From Benincasa hispida (Eukaryota; Streptophyta; Magnoliopsida; Cucurbitales; Cucurbitaceae), in assembly GCF_009727055.1 (NCBI RefSeq), contig NC_052351.1, forward strand, positions 53,697,123 through 53,761,122: a stretch of DNA of 64,000 nt, in the 5' to 3' direction. A program made the translations under genes and the position numbers. This document shows positions 1 through 10,063 of this stretch, one piece after another (within the stretch, counting starts at the first letter, position 1; every line of letters begins with the position of its first letter). The notes under the pieces were generated by a model, which searched no databases, was not told where the DNA came from, and saw only the letters and a program-made list of their open reading frames with translations.

Positions 1-708
1 TTAATGAAAATTTAATACACCTTAATAGTTAATTCTTATACTAAAAAATAATAATTTAAAAAGTTAACCTTTCCTTTCTCTAGATTTTAATCTTTTTTTT
101 TTTCTCAAACATTATTTTTATCATTACAAAACTCCAAGATTGCTTTTGCATCCATTTTTAAACTATTTCTTCCTTCCCTTTTTTTTTTCTTGATTGTATC
201 ACTTTTTCCTTTTCCCTTTCCTTCTTTTCAAATCATGGGAGGTGAATATTGAACTAACCTAAAAATCCCTTTATTTGCTTGAAAATTGTCTTTCAGACTA
301 TAATTTAAAAAAATTGGTCAATATTATAAAGTTGATCTATGGTTAAATGTCAGCTTAGTGCAAAGCTTAAACTAATTCAAATATGCGAACATGAACATAT
401 AGCTCAGTGATTAAGGTGATATCTAAAATGAATTCTCAATCTCACATTTTGAGTACTTAACCTAAAAGTAAACAATTTATAACACTATTAATTTCACAAA
501 TTCACCTGTCCTTTATATGTTCTTTTAAAAAGAAAAAAAGAAAGAAAAGCGAATAATATACCTATCACAATTTATTTATTAAAAAAGAAAATTTGTTAAC
601 CAAAACATAACCAACTCTCCCACCTTTGAGGAGGCTATTCAGGCCAATTGGTGTCCTCCATTCTTAATAAGGACCTTGTTAGTAGTTACTTTTGGTCTAT
701 AAAGCAAG
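1..708. other. AT-rich intergenic DNA, nothing recognised
   Basis: Only homopolymer-rich, stop-dense AT-rich sequence is visible on both strands. There is no recognisable gene, RNA or element end. Confidence 0.6.
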
Positions 709-1380
709 AGACACAGATATAGTTACATGATACGATATGATCGGATACGGTGATTTGTCAATTTCTAAAAAAAACTAAATACGGATACGTCTAAGGATAC
801 GTCGTTTTTTATATATATATTTCTAAAATAAAGGACACTGATACATTGAAGATATATTTTCTTTTTCTTAAAAAATCTTGGATATAGATAAATTTAGCAT
901 ACAAGTTAATAACAATAATACAAAATAGAATATAAACACTAAAATACAATACAAAAGAAGCAACATCTAAGATGTTGAAGTACAATAGCTAATAAAATGC
1001 AATAGAAAAGTGACTCATATTACAAAGAAGAAGAATATTAGAGGGAGAAGTGTGAAGATAAACGAAAAACTTATTCATTGAATTGTTGAAAATATCCAAA
1101 TGGTTTATATTTTTGTAGACTATGTGAGGACTCAAATGTGAAGATGAAGATTAGATGATTCTAGGGTTTGGTCATTTATTTATTTTTTTCCTTTTAGTTT
1201 TAGACTCGAGTAGTGATCTTTTTAAATAAGTTGCCTAGTTTTAAATTGGAAAAGATAAGATGAGTTGCTTGTCTTTTTTCTTTTAAAAAAAAGGTATGCA
1301 TAGAAATAGATACGTTAAATCGCGCGTCAAATACGTATCTGAAAAATATCTAGAAATATCGATATTCAATACGTGTCTCA
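709..1380. mobile_element. Possible non-autonomous TIR element (GATACG-rich ends)
   Basis: The left end reads GAGACACAGATA and then repeats GATACG-type words (730-800). The right end reads in inverse complement TGAGACACGTATT, also followed by GATACG and ATACGTATC words (1310-1380). Such clustered subterminal motifs in inverse orientation are usual for hAT-like or other non-autonomous DNA transposons. The interior is AT-rich and non-coding. I could not fix exact termini or a target duplication, so this may be a decayed copy or a related simple-repeat cluster. Confidence 0.35.
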
Positions 1381-2164
1381 TACGGATTCTTTGCCTCACA
1401 TGAAATATTTGTATTTCATAGGTTTTCGTTAACGAAGTGATTTTTGAAATAATAATAATAATATTTATTTTACTAATATAATTATAAAGTGTGGTGGGTA
1501 TATTATTCTATTTTTTCTTCAAAAAGGTTTATTATTAAAAAATATTAAAAAAATTCAAATATTATTCCAAAATCCCTTGAATTGCTGAAAGATTATCCTC
1601 CTATCCAATGGTCACACTACTATTCTAAATAGTATTAATAGAAAAAAAAAAAAAAAAAAAGAAGGAAAAGGACAGTTTTTCATGTGGAACTTATTTATTA
1701 TCTATGCTATGCATGTTTATTTGTTATGAAAAAATATAATATATAATGTCCCAAAAATTAATTATGTGAGAGAATATAGAATAACAGAGCTGTCATGAGA
1801 GAAAAGGGCAAAGTCAGAGGTCATTCAAAGGCAAAAAGAGATTTGATTGGATGGTCAATGTCAGTCACATTAGAGTTGGGTTACTTTAGATTAGCTAAAG
1901 TTTCACTTTTGATTAGAAACCAAACTTTGTCATTTAATTGTACCAAATCATTCTTCTACAAATTTCATGTTTTAAATATCTGATTGACGGAGGTTCTATA
2001 AGTATTTAATTTAAAAAATAAGTCAATTTAGAAAAGATTAGAGTATTTGACAACTACATAAAATAGTTTTTTAATTTTAATTATTTTTTTATCAAAAATA
2101 TTTAAATATTTTTTTTGAAAAATACTTTTTTTTTCTCAAGTCAATTCAAATAGACCCTAAATCA
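1381..2164. other. AT-rich intergenic DNA with a 19-base A run
   Basis: No gene is seen. An uninterrupted A run lies at 1642-1660. A 62-codon open frame at 1795-1983 has no recognisable domain and is probably chance. Confidence 0.5.
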
Positions 2165-2440
2165 TCCATAAACTTTCTCATATGTGTTTTTGTCCTTGAT
2201 TTTAACAAATTTTAAGGTTGCTTTGACCTATTTTAAATAAATTTTTATTTTTTTGTTAAAATTGAATAAATAGTAATTACGATTTTCATAGAAGAAAACA
2301 TGACATGTGAATATGTTTTTAAAATTTATAGTAAAATGTTAACAAATATTCTTTTTTTTTTTAAAAAAAAATCAACAATAAATTGATATTAGAAACTAAA
2401 TTTAAAATTTATTGAATATATAAAAATACTAAAATTGAAA
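2165..2440 (+). repeat. Dispersed unclassified repeat, copy 1 (inverted relative to 42945-43240)
   Basis: The block around 2295-2340 (ATGTGAATATGTTTTTAAA then TTATAGTAAAA) matches the reverse complement of 43065-43110 almost base for base. Weaker similarity extends on both sides over roughly 270 bp. It has no coding potential. The family is unknown; a decayed MITE or retroelement fragment is likely. Confidence 0.5.
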
Positions 2441-3149
2441 ATTTTGAAACTTTTTGGCATTTTTATTAAATTTCAAAAGTAAGAGATGAATTTCTAAGAA
2501 CTAAAATTTTGCATCTCATCTAATAAAGCTTAAAAAGTTGATGTCAATGAAAACAATTCTAAAAATATTGATAAAATGTCGATATCAATGATTATTTCTT
2601 TAAAATATATAAAAATATATTTAAATCAATAAGTAACCCCGTTACACTTTGAAGTAAGTCAGAATTTTTATTATTTATACTATATTTACACTAGTGACAT
2701 TTTGTTATTAAATTTATTTTATTTTATTTTTTGTCTTATAATAAAAATGTCAATTCATCTCTTATGTCAAGATATGCAAATTTCAACGAGGTTTAATATT
2801 TTACATTAATATAGTTATTTCTTTTTCAAAATTAGATTGTTTAGTTTTAAAATTATATTGGAATCTTAGCCCAAATTTAAAAACACCGGAAACTAACTTT
2901 TCTTATTTTTAAAACTTAGCTTAGATTTCAAATAAAGTTTTCAAATGCACAACAATGGAAAATAGGAAATTCGTTATTGCAAGCATACTTATATATAAAT
3001 TGGAAAACAAGAAAACAAAAAAAAAACTTGAAGTTAAGCCTTATCTTAGAACAAAGCATACTAATAACAATAATAAAACAAGTCTATTACTTCATAAGAG
3101 AATTATTTTAAATCATTTTATTGGTGAAAATATTTTCAAGTATAGTAAA

Positions 3150-3255
3150 ATGTTATTGTTTATTAGTGATAGACGACGATAGACACAATAAACATCTATC
3201 ACTGATATTTATAAATGTCTATCATGATCGATCGTAATCTATTGTTGATAGATAA
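3150..3255. repeat. TATC/GATA-type palindromic repeat, copy 1
   Basis: Several overlapping, imperfectly palindromic units of the form TCTATCACTGATA and TGATAGA lie between about 3165 and 3250. The same motif set occurs at 40318-40425 and inside the 55033-55294 MITE. It is probably a relic of that MITE family without recognisable termini. Confidence 0.5.
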
Positions 3256-3560
3256 TAAAATTGTGTTATATTAATAAATTGATTAGTTTTCCTATATTTG
3301 AGAGTAGTCCAATTTCTTATTAAAATTTCAAATTGTTTGGGTTTTAAATCAAAACAAAATATAAGTATTAGTAGTGTGGACACCTTTTAAATAAAAGATA
3401 TAAAAAAGGAATGATTGTCAAAAGATGGCCAATAAAAAGATCTTCTATCATTTAGATAAGAGATGATTTGTCTTTGCTTTGCTTTGCTTTGTTTGTTTTT
3501 TTTTTTTCTTTTAAAAAAAATTCATGTTTTCTATTTTTTTTTTAGGATAATAAATATTGA

Positions 3561-3568
3561 GATAAAAT
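3561..3568. other. Left 8-bp target duplication of the hAT-like element
   Basis: GATAAAAT immediately precedes the element. The partner at 6355-6362 is GATAGAAT, 7 of 8 identical. Confidence 0.7.
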
Positions 3569-6354
3569 TAGGGGTGTGCATAGATTGAGTTAGATTGGAT
3601 TGAGGATATTTTTTGGACCAATCCAAAAGATGGGATTGGTTGGGTTGGCAACCTAAAAGACTCAAATAAAGTCTTCAATCCAACTCAATCCGATCCTTAA
3701 GATTCAGGTTGGATTGGGTTGGGTTATTGGGTTATAACTTATTTTTTATTTTAATTAAAAATATATAAATTTATCTATAACGTATGATTAATAACTAAAA
3801 TCTCATAAATTTAAATACAAAATACAAAATATTTATGATTTTTATTACAAACTTTAAACAAAGACAATTATCATAACAATTTTAAAAAAAATATTAAAAA
3901 TTCACGAAATTAATCAAACTTTATACCATATGTATACATAATTAAGGTTGGATTTGGACAACCCAATTTTTTAGGAGAATTGGAGTGTATGATAAAATTT
4001 AAGGTTTGATTCTGAAAAATGGCAAAATTGCCCAACAATAAGATTTATGGCTAGTCACGTGACATGTACATGACCACAAATTTCTAAATTCCTAATTTGT
4101 CCATAGTTAAATTGATGAAACTACAAAAATATCAATAATTGTAGAATAAAACTGTGTAATGGCTGATTTTCTTCAAGAACAACTACGCTCCTCATTTTGG
4201 CTATGTAATTAACATAATCTTTATATTTTATCATTAATTTAGATTCTATTTAATCACTTTTCGACTTAATCTCACCTAAATTGAATATCTAGATTTTTCT
4301 ACCAAATTAATATTTTAAATATCTATATATTATTAAATTTTATTTTATCTAATCAAATTTCTAATTTATTCAAATCTTGGTTTTTCATTATTTTTTACAT
4401 ATTCAATTTTATTCAAATCTTTGAATTGTCTTTCATAATTTTGTACATTTATTCTTAATAAATCGGTTGTATATTTTTCATATTCTTGAAGGATTAAATT
4501 GTCTTATATACTAGTTTTGCTATTTATTTAACTATTTTCATAATTTTATTCATATATTCTTAATAAATTAATTGTATGTTTCTTATATCCTTGAATGACC
4601 ATTTTTTACAAAGTGTTATTTCTTTTTTCCAAATCACTACAATATTCTTTATTTTTTTTATTATCAATTTTAGCACTTAACATATTATTATAGTTATGTT
4701 TATAAAAGATTTCTTCAATTAACTAACATATAGTTACCATAATAGTAATATGAAGCTATGAGATTTAATTATTTTACATTCACATACATCATAATTGTAA
4801 TGTAAACTGATGAGATTTTAACCATAATTTTTTTTTGATATGTTATTATAACAAAATTTTGTATCTCTTAATTTTTCTCCAAGATTATCTATCCAGATCT
4901 ATATTTTGTCATCAGATTTGATTTTATCTTATTCATTGTCGATTTATTTATACATTTTCTTATCAAGTTTGGTTTATCTTATACATTTTGTTATCAAATT
5001 CTATTTTTGTTACTTCTTTTTTCAAATTGATTCAGTTTTATCTAATTATTTTTCAAATTTTTTAGTATATTTAGGATTTGTATTCTTATCACGGTTTAAC
5101 TATTTTTTTTATTTCATACATTTTTTCATTTATATTATTACTATTTATATAATTTATTTTTTAAAAATTGTAATATAATAATATATTAATATATCATTGG
5201 TATATAAACTGTAATATTCCGAGATCTTGTGAATTTAAATTAATTATCTCAAATTATTGGATTTTGTTTCTTTTTAATTTTGTATTTTAGTGTCAAAACT
5301 AATGTAATTGAGAAGATAATCTATTTAAATTTATTTGATACGAGATTTGAAAATTTGCATTTAAGTTGATAAAAGATTTGAAATTTGTAAATTTTAAATT
5401 TTGGAGGGTAAAGTATAAGAATTAACCTTACTTGGAGTTTTATATATGTATATATATCATTTTTGAACAACCCAATTTTAATTGACTTTCAAATGTCTAG
5501 ATTTTGTTTTAGAATTCAATTTTAATATAATTTAAATCAATAAAAAGAAAAAAAAATGAATAAAAGGAAAAGATAAAAAAAATATAATCCTACGGACTAC
5601 AACTTCTTTCTCTTTTCTCATTTCTAATTTCTATTGTTCTACCGTTATTGTAGCCGCATAACATACCACTAGCAGGTTAAGGTTTGTTTGTTTTTTTTTT
5701 TCTTTTCTTACTTTTTTTTGTTCGTTCATGAACTTGTAATCGACAACCATACAACTCCAATATATGATTTTTCTTTTCTTCAATCGTTTCTTATTCTTTG
5801 TGACAGTGTGTATTGTGTTCACCTGACGAAAAGGAAAATTGAAGAGGAATTGTAGTTGCGTGAAGAAATTCTTAAATCCCTTTCAAATCCCTATTTTTTT
5901 TTTAATTTTTATTTGAATTGTTGGTGGTTTTGGTTTTAATTATTTTTTATTTTGTATTAATACTTAGAGAATTGTAGTAATCATATCATGTAGGTGTTGA
6001 TTGGACTTTTAGTAGGTTATCATGGTGATTGTTTAGTTACAGTGTATTTGAAGTTTTTTTTTGCTTCAACTTATGTAGATTAGGTATTTATTTGTAAGTG
6101 AAGGCAGTTTTGACAATTTATCATTATTATTTTTTATTATTTAATTTGATTTTGCCATTTTCACAATTAATTTTTTTTTTTGCTATTTTTCCAAATGAAA
6201 CCTCTAAATTTGATATTTATCTGGTCAGTTTTTTTTATCCAACTCGCGACCCAACAAACAAAAATAGAAAAAGTTTAACTCAACCCAACTCAAGAACAAA
6301 ACTAATCCAACCCAACTCGGTTATTCGAGTTGTCAAATCATTTGAACACCCCTA
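3569..6354. mobile_element. hAT-like non-autonomous DNA transposon, 2786 bp
   Basis: The ends are inverted repeats: TAGGGGTGTGCA on the left and, in inverse complement, TAGGGGTGTTCA on the right (11 of 12 match). They are flanked by an 8-bp duplication with one mismatch. hAT elements characteristically have short TIRs of this type and 8-bp duplications. Subterminal regions carry many copies of TTGGGTTGG (left, 3585-3735) and CCAACCCAACTC (right, 6270-6320), as expected for transposase-binding clusters. The interior is AT-rich, with no transposase or other gene. It contains a 13-bp direct repeat that may bracket a second insertion. Confidence 0.75.
3971..5466. mobile_element. Possible nested insertion inside the hAT-like element
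   Basis: The same 13-mer ACAACCCAATTTT occurs at 3958-3970 and 5467-5479 and brackets 1496 bp of non-coding AT-rich DNA. A long direct repeat at both edges of a non-homologous block suggests a target duplication. I see no clear inverted repeats at the inner edges, and the word CAACCC is also part of the host element's own subterminal motif, so chance remains possible. Confidence 0.3.
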
Positions 6355-6362
6355 GATAGAAT

Positions 6363-6864
6363 TTGAATATTTAATATATGTCAATTACCACTTAATTATG
6401 TTATTTTTCACATCTTCTAGTCTTAAATTTATACAAACCATGAAGTTCTACTTTAATTCTTATAAAATTTCTTTGTAAGAAAATCATCTACAAGGATGCA
6501 ACACCCGTTATGTTCATATTGATTCACTTGATCATGTTTCCAGTATTAATATTAATAACGGACGCCGACATCATCTTGAAGACAAGTATATTTGAATGGT
6601 AGATCATAATTTAGTTTTGTTGAATAGGATAAGCTTTAGTTGTTTAGGCTTAGATTTGTCTAAACTTTATAAGTAATTATATCAAATATTTCGACTTTAA
6701 ATTTCCTAAACTCTAAAGAACTTTTGATATATATTTTTTTTTTTTTTTAAAAAGTATATGGTAAATCTACCCAAAGCCACTTTTAAAATTGTTTTAACGT
6801 GCAAAAGTTATTTAAGGGAGCTTTTAGATTTTAACTTTCCTAAAAATTTGGTATCTTTCTTACC
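6363..6864. other. AT-rich intergenic DNA, nothing recognised
   Basis: Flanking DNA between the hAT-like element and the Gypsy LTR fragment. No gene or repeat end is visible. Confidence 0.5.
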
Positions 6865-7043
6865 TGTAACGACCCAACTCCCTAGGACTTAAACTAGGTC
6901 GTTACTATAGACATGCGTGCATACATTGTAAAACAACACTTTTCCATGATTAGATAAAAAACCAAAATTAATAATTTTATTAAAAGTAACTAAATGAAAT
7001 TCATTTAATAGGATACCCTAAAAAAATGAAATAACGAAAATAC
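6865..7043 (-). mobile_element. Gypsy LTR fragment (TGTAACGACCC end)
   Basis: It begins TGTAACGACCCAACT and contains an internal inverted copy GGTCGTTAC about 40 bp later. The same start occurs at 60436, where it is joined to a primer-binding site. That comparison shows this is the inverse complement of an LTR 3' end. No binding site precedes it here, so it is an outer LTR edge or a solo LTR. It is cut at 7043 by the Copia-1 LTR. Confidence 0.6.
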
Positions 7044-7451
7044 TAAAAGGGGGATCGAATCCGACAGTGGAAGCGTCTTGTTAGATTGCCTTGCATCCTG
7101 CAATCCAATTTTTACATAAACATAATCATTAAATTAAAATAGAATATAAACATGTAAATTAACATGCATTAGGAAAAAGATTAGAACGATTCTTACCTTT
7201 GTAAATTCCCAAGTGCCACGAATAATCCCCTCATAGTTTTAACGAATGGATCTCTAACGATCTTGATCATGAACAATTTCTTGAACAATCTCGAACACTA
7301 CCACGAGAGTAACCTCGTTATTCTTTGGGACTCCAATAGAGGGATAGGTAGTATCCAACTATTGGGAGAGAAAGAGGAGAAAGGGTTTTGAAGAATAGAG
7401 AGGATTCTCTTAGAGAAAATTTTGCACAATAACACTAGGGTGTTGTGTATT

Positions 7452-7456
7452 GTCAG
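7452..7456. other. Left 5-bp target duplication (GTCAG)
   Basis: The partner is GTAAG at 10064-10068. The other Copia-1 LTR carries the unoccupied site GTATTGTCAG followed directly by TCTTTCTC near 22507-22526. Confidence 0.75.
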
Positions 7457-7596
7457 TGTTCCCACGAGGTTTCTTGATAAACTTATTTCGTAGAATTTGA
7501 ACGTTGTATTTGTATTGATTTTAGTATAGTAAATACAATCTCTAATATATAATTCTTTGATGCGTTTAAAATAAACTTTAATCTTTAAGTTGGTTT

Positions 7597-7800
7597 ATCT
7601 TCTTGGATGATGGGCCTTTGGGCTTGTTGATCTTCTTGGATGATGGGCCTTTGGGCTTGTTGATCTTCTTGGATGATCGACCTTTGAGCTTGTTGATCTT
7701 CTTGGATAATCGGCTTTTGAGTTTGTTGATCCTCTTGGATGATCGGCCTTTGAGCTTGTTGATTTTCTTGGATGATCGGCCTTTGGGCTTGATGATTTCT
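7597..7800. repeat. 33-bp minisatellite, about 6 copies
   Basis: Units of the form CTTCTTGGATGATGGGCCTT plus 13 more bases repeat with exact 33-bp spacing and a few substitutions. Because 33 is a multiple of three, both strands stay open. The minus strand reads an 11-residue repeat QQAQRPIIQED. There is no start context or homology suggesting a real protein. Confidence 0.8.
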
Positions 7801-8075
7801 TGAAAGATCGTTGTTCATACGAGGTTTGCGGAGAAAACTTGTTTCTTGGAGTTAAACTTGAGTTGATTTTGATGTTGATATTGATGTTGATTTGATGCAA
7901 TCTGATTCGATCTCTAGTACTTTGATCCTCTGATTCTCTCTCATTTGACTGTATACACTTAATTTAGGGAAGCGAAGTGCGTGATATTCTTGAAGTTGAA
8001 GTCTTAGAGAATGCTTATATCTTCGAAAGACTTCAATCTTCAATTGTGGTTAGCTTCAGGAGCCTAAGAGTCTTC

Positions 8076-8484
8076 TGATTGTTGGGAGAATTTTTTATGG
8101 ATTCCCTGGAATGTAAAATTGCTGACTCCCACAAATGAGGAGAGTTCTTCTATTTATAGAGTTCTCTGGTGGGCCTCGTGGGCTTGGGCTAGGTTGGGTT
8201 TATGCCCAATTAGTTAGATTTGGGATTGATTTGACATTTGAGTCAAATTCAACTCATTTTTGGGCTTAGCTGGACTTTTAACCCAAATAATAATATCAAA
8301 TTGAGTCAAATTAATCTTATCTAATTCATCGGTCATGTTGAAACCACGTGGCGTCGTCGAAATTTGTCTGCAACTTCAATTTGGGACACATGTCAACTCC
8401 TAATTGGCCTCAAATTTGATGATTTTGAATTTCATCATGAATGACGTGATAATTTATGATTGGTCCAAAATTTATCATTCAACA
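8076..8484. repeat. 0.41-kb direct repeat, left copy
   Basis: It starts TGATTGTTGGGAGAATTTT and ends CATTCAACA, and aligns along its whole length with 9643-10063. Both copies include a TATTTATAGAGTTCTCTGG block that could be a promoter-like TATA region. Its end supplies the unmutated terminus of the surrounding insertion. Confidence 0.75.
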
Positions 8485-8578
8485 AATGCCCCTTTTTTGA
8501 GATTTATGCACATATATGGATAGATGAATTTTGAAAAATATAAAGTTGGACTCGAAATTCAAATTTTTGGGGAGGAAG

Positions 8579-8790
8579 TAAAGCCGCATCAACATTTTGG
8601 AGAAGAAAGGAAGCGCATCAATATTTTGAAGAGGAAGCGAAGCCGCGCCATCATTTTGGAGATAAAGTGAAGTCGCGCCATCATTTTGAAGATGAAGCGA
8701 AGTCACACCATGACTTTAGAGATGAAGTGAAGCTGCGCCATGACTTTGGAGATGAAGCGAAGCCGCACCATGACTTTGTAGACGGAGACA
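8579..8790. repeat. 30-bp minisatellite, about 7 copies
   Basis: Units resembling GAAGCCGCGCCATCATTTTG with a GAGATGAAGC tail repeat every 30 bp, with substitutions and one or two indels. They lie between the two 0.41-kb direct repeats. The array is open on both strands without a recognisable protein. Confidence 0.75.
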
Positions 8791-8859
8791 TTGAAGATGG
8801 AGTCGAGCCATGCACACTGACCATGAATGTGAAGATGGAGCAGAGCCATGCATACCAAT

Positions 8860-9465
8860 CTTTAACTTGAAGAAGGAAGAAGAGCCATGAACACCGATCT
8901 TGAACTTGAAGATGGAAATGGAGCCATGCACACTGATCTTGAACTTGAAGATGGAATGGTAAAGCCTCCGAACTTGAAGATGGAGGAGCATCAACGGAGC
9001 CTCTGAACTTGAAGATGGAGGAGCATCGACAAAACATCTAAACTTGAAGATGGAGGAGCATCGACGAGACCTTCGCACTTGAGTTTGACAAAACATCAGT
9101 GAATCCTCCGCGCTTAAGCTTGAAGTATTGACAAATCCTCCACACTTGAGTTTGACGAAACATCAACGAATCCTTCGCACTTGGGTTTGACGAAGCATTG
9201 ATGAATCTTCAACATTAAGCTTGACTTCGTAACTTTGAGCATGAAGATGACATTGCGAAGCCTTCGAACTTGAGCATGAAGATGGAGCATCAATGAAACC
9301 TCTGAACTTGAAGATGAAGGAGCATCGATGAAGCCTTTGAACTTTAAGATGGAGAAGCATTGATGGAGCCTCTAAACTTGAAGATGGAGGGAAATCGACG
9401 AATCCTTTAAATTTGAATATAGAGGGGCATCAATGAAACCTCTGAGCTTGAAGATGGAGAAACAC
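8860..9465. repeat. Degenerate minisatellite (AACTTGAAGATGGAGGAGCA units)
   Basis: Repeated words AACTTGAAGATGGA, GGAGCATCGACGA and CCTCTGAACTTG recur at irregular spacing of about 35-45 bp. It is the same kind of expansion as the neighbouring 30-bp array and has no coding domain. Confidence 0.65.
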
Positions 9466-9642
9466 TAACGAAGTCCCCGAACATGACTTCAAAGGGGAAG
9501 TGAAACGCCATCCCAAATGTGTGTCTTTAATCCACTGTATTGCCTCATCATTAGGATGAACATCTTTAACTTGTTGTGTTGCCCCAGTATGGATATACAT
9601 CTTCAATTTGGAGTATCATTCTACAATGGAAATGAAGTTTTC

Positions 9643-10063
9643 TGATTGTTGGGAGAATTTTCTTTGGGCTCTCTCGAATGTAGAATTGCTGACCCCTACA
9701 AATTAGGAGAGCTCCTCTATTTATAGAGTTCTCTGGTGGGCCTTGTGGGCCTGGGCTTGGATGGTCCATGAGCCTAGCCTTTGGACCTAATTAGTTGGAT
9801 TTAGGATTGATTTGACATTTTGGTCAAATTCAGCCATTTTTTTTGGCTTAGTTGAACTTTAACCCAAATAATAATATCAAATTGGGTCAAATTAATCTTA
9901 TATGATTCAACAGTCATGAAGAAACCACATGGCATCATTGGAATTTGTCTTCAACTTCAATTTGGGACACATGTCAACGAAATTGGTCCCAAATTTCAAG
10001 ATTTGGAAGTTCATCATGAATCACGTGATAATTTGTGATTGATCCAAAATTTCTCATTCAATA
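9643..10063. repeat. 0.41-kb direct repeat, right copy
   Basis: It pairs with 8076-8484 and forms the right end of the insertion. The terminal CA is mutated to TA. Confidence 0.75.

Larger units (their letters stand above)
7457..10063. mobile_element. 2607-bp LTR-type insertion in the Copia-1 LTR
   Basis: The block starts TGTTCCCACGAGG and ends ATTCAATA. An internal copy of the same end reads ATTCAACA, so the original terminus was probably TG...CA. It sits exactly where the 5' LTR of the same element is uninterrupted, with a 5-bp duplication differing by one base. It has no coding domain. It contains three minisatellites and two ~0.41-kb direct repeats (8076-8484 and 9643-10063). It could be a large solo LTR with an internal duplication, or a small non-autonomous LTR element whose 3' LTR lost its first half. 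Confidence 0.7.

Noticed and set aside
4906..5178. 90-codon open frame rich in Phe, Tyr and Ile that looks like a membrane protein
   Set aside because: It is composed of poly-T and AT-rich codons inside the non-coding hAT-like element, and hydrophobicity follows from composition alone.
5100..5178. Possible tRNA or small RNA genes in AT-rich intergenic stretches
   Set aside because: No tRNA B-box-like GGTTCGANTCC motif, cloverleaf or snoRNA boxes were found here or elsewhere on reading. A covariance-model scan would settle it.
7585..7818. Repeat protein QQAQRPIIQED x6 as a real gene
   Set aside because: The frame exists only because the minisatellite unit is 33 bp. The opposite strand is equally open, and it lies inside an LTR-type insertion.
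8667..9360. His/Asp-rich (plus) and Ser/Phe-rich (minus) open frames as secreted or metal-binding proteins
   Set aside because: They are overlapping frames on both strands through minisatellite DNA, without domains.
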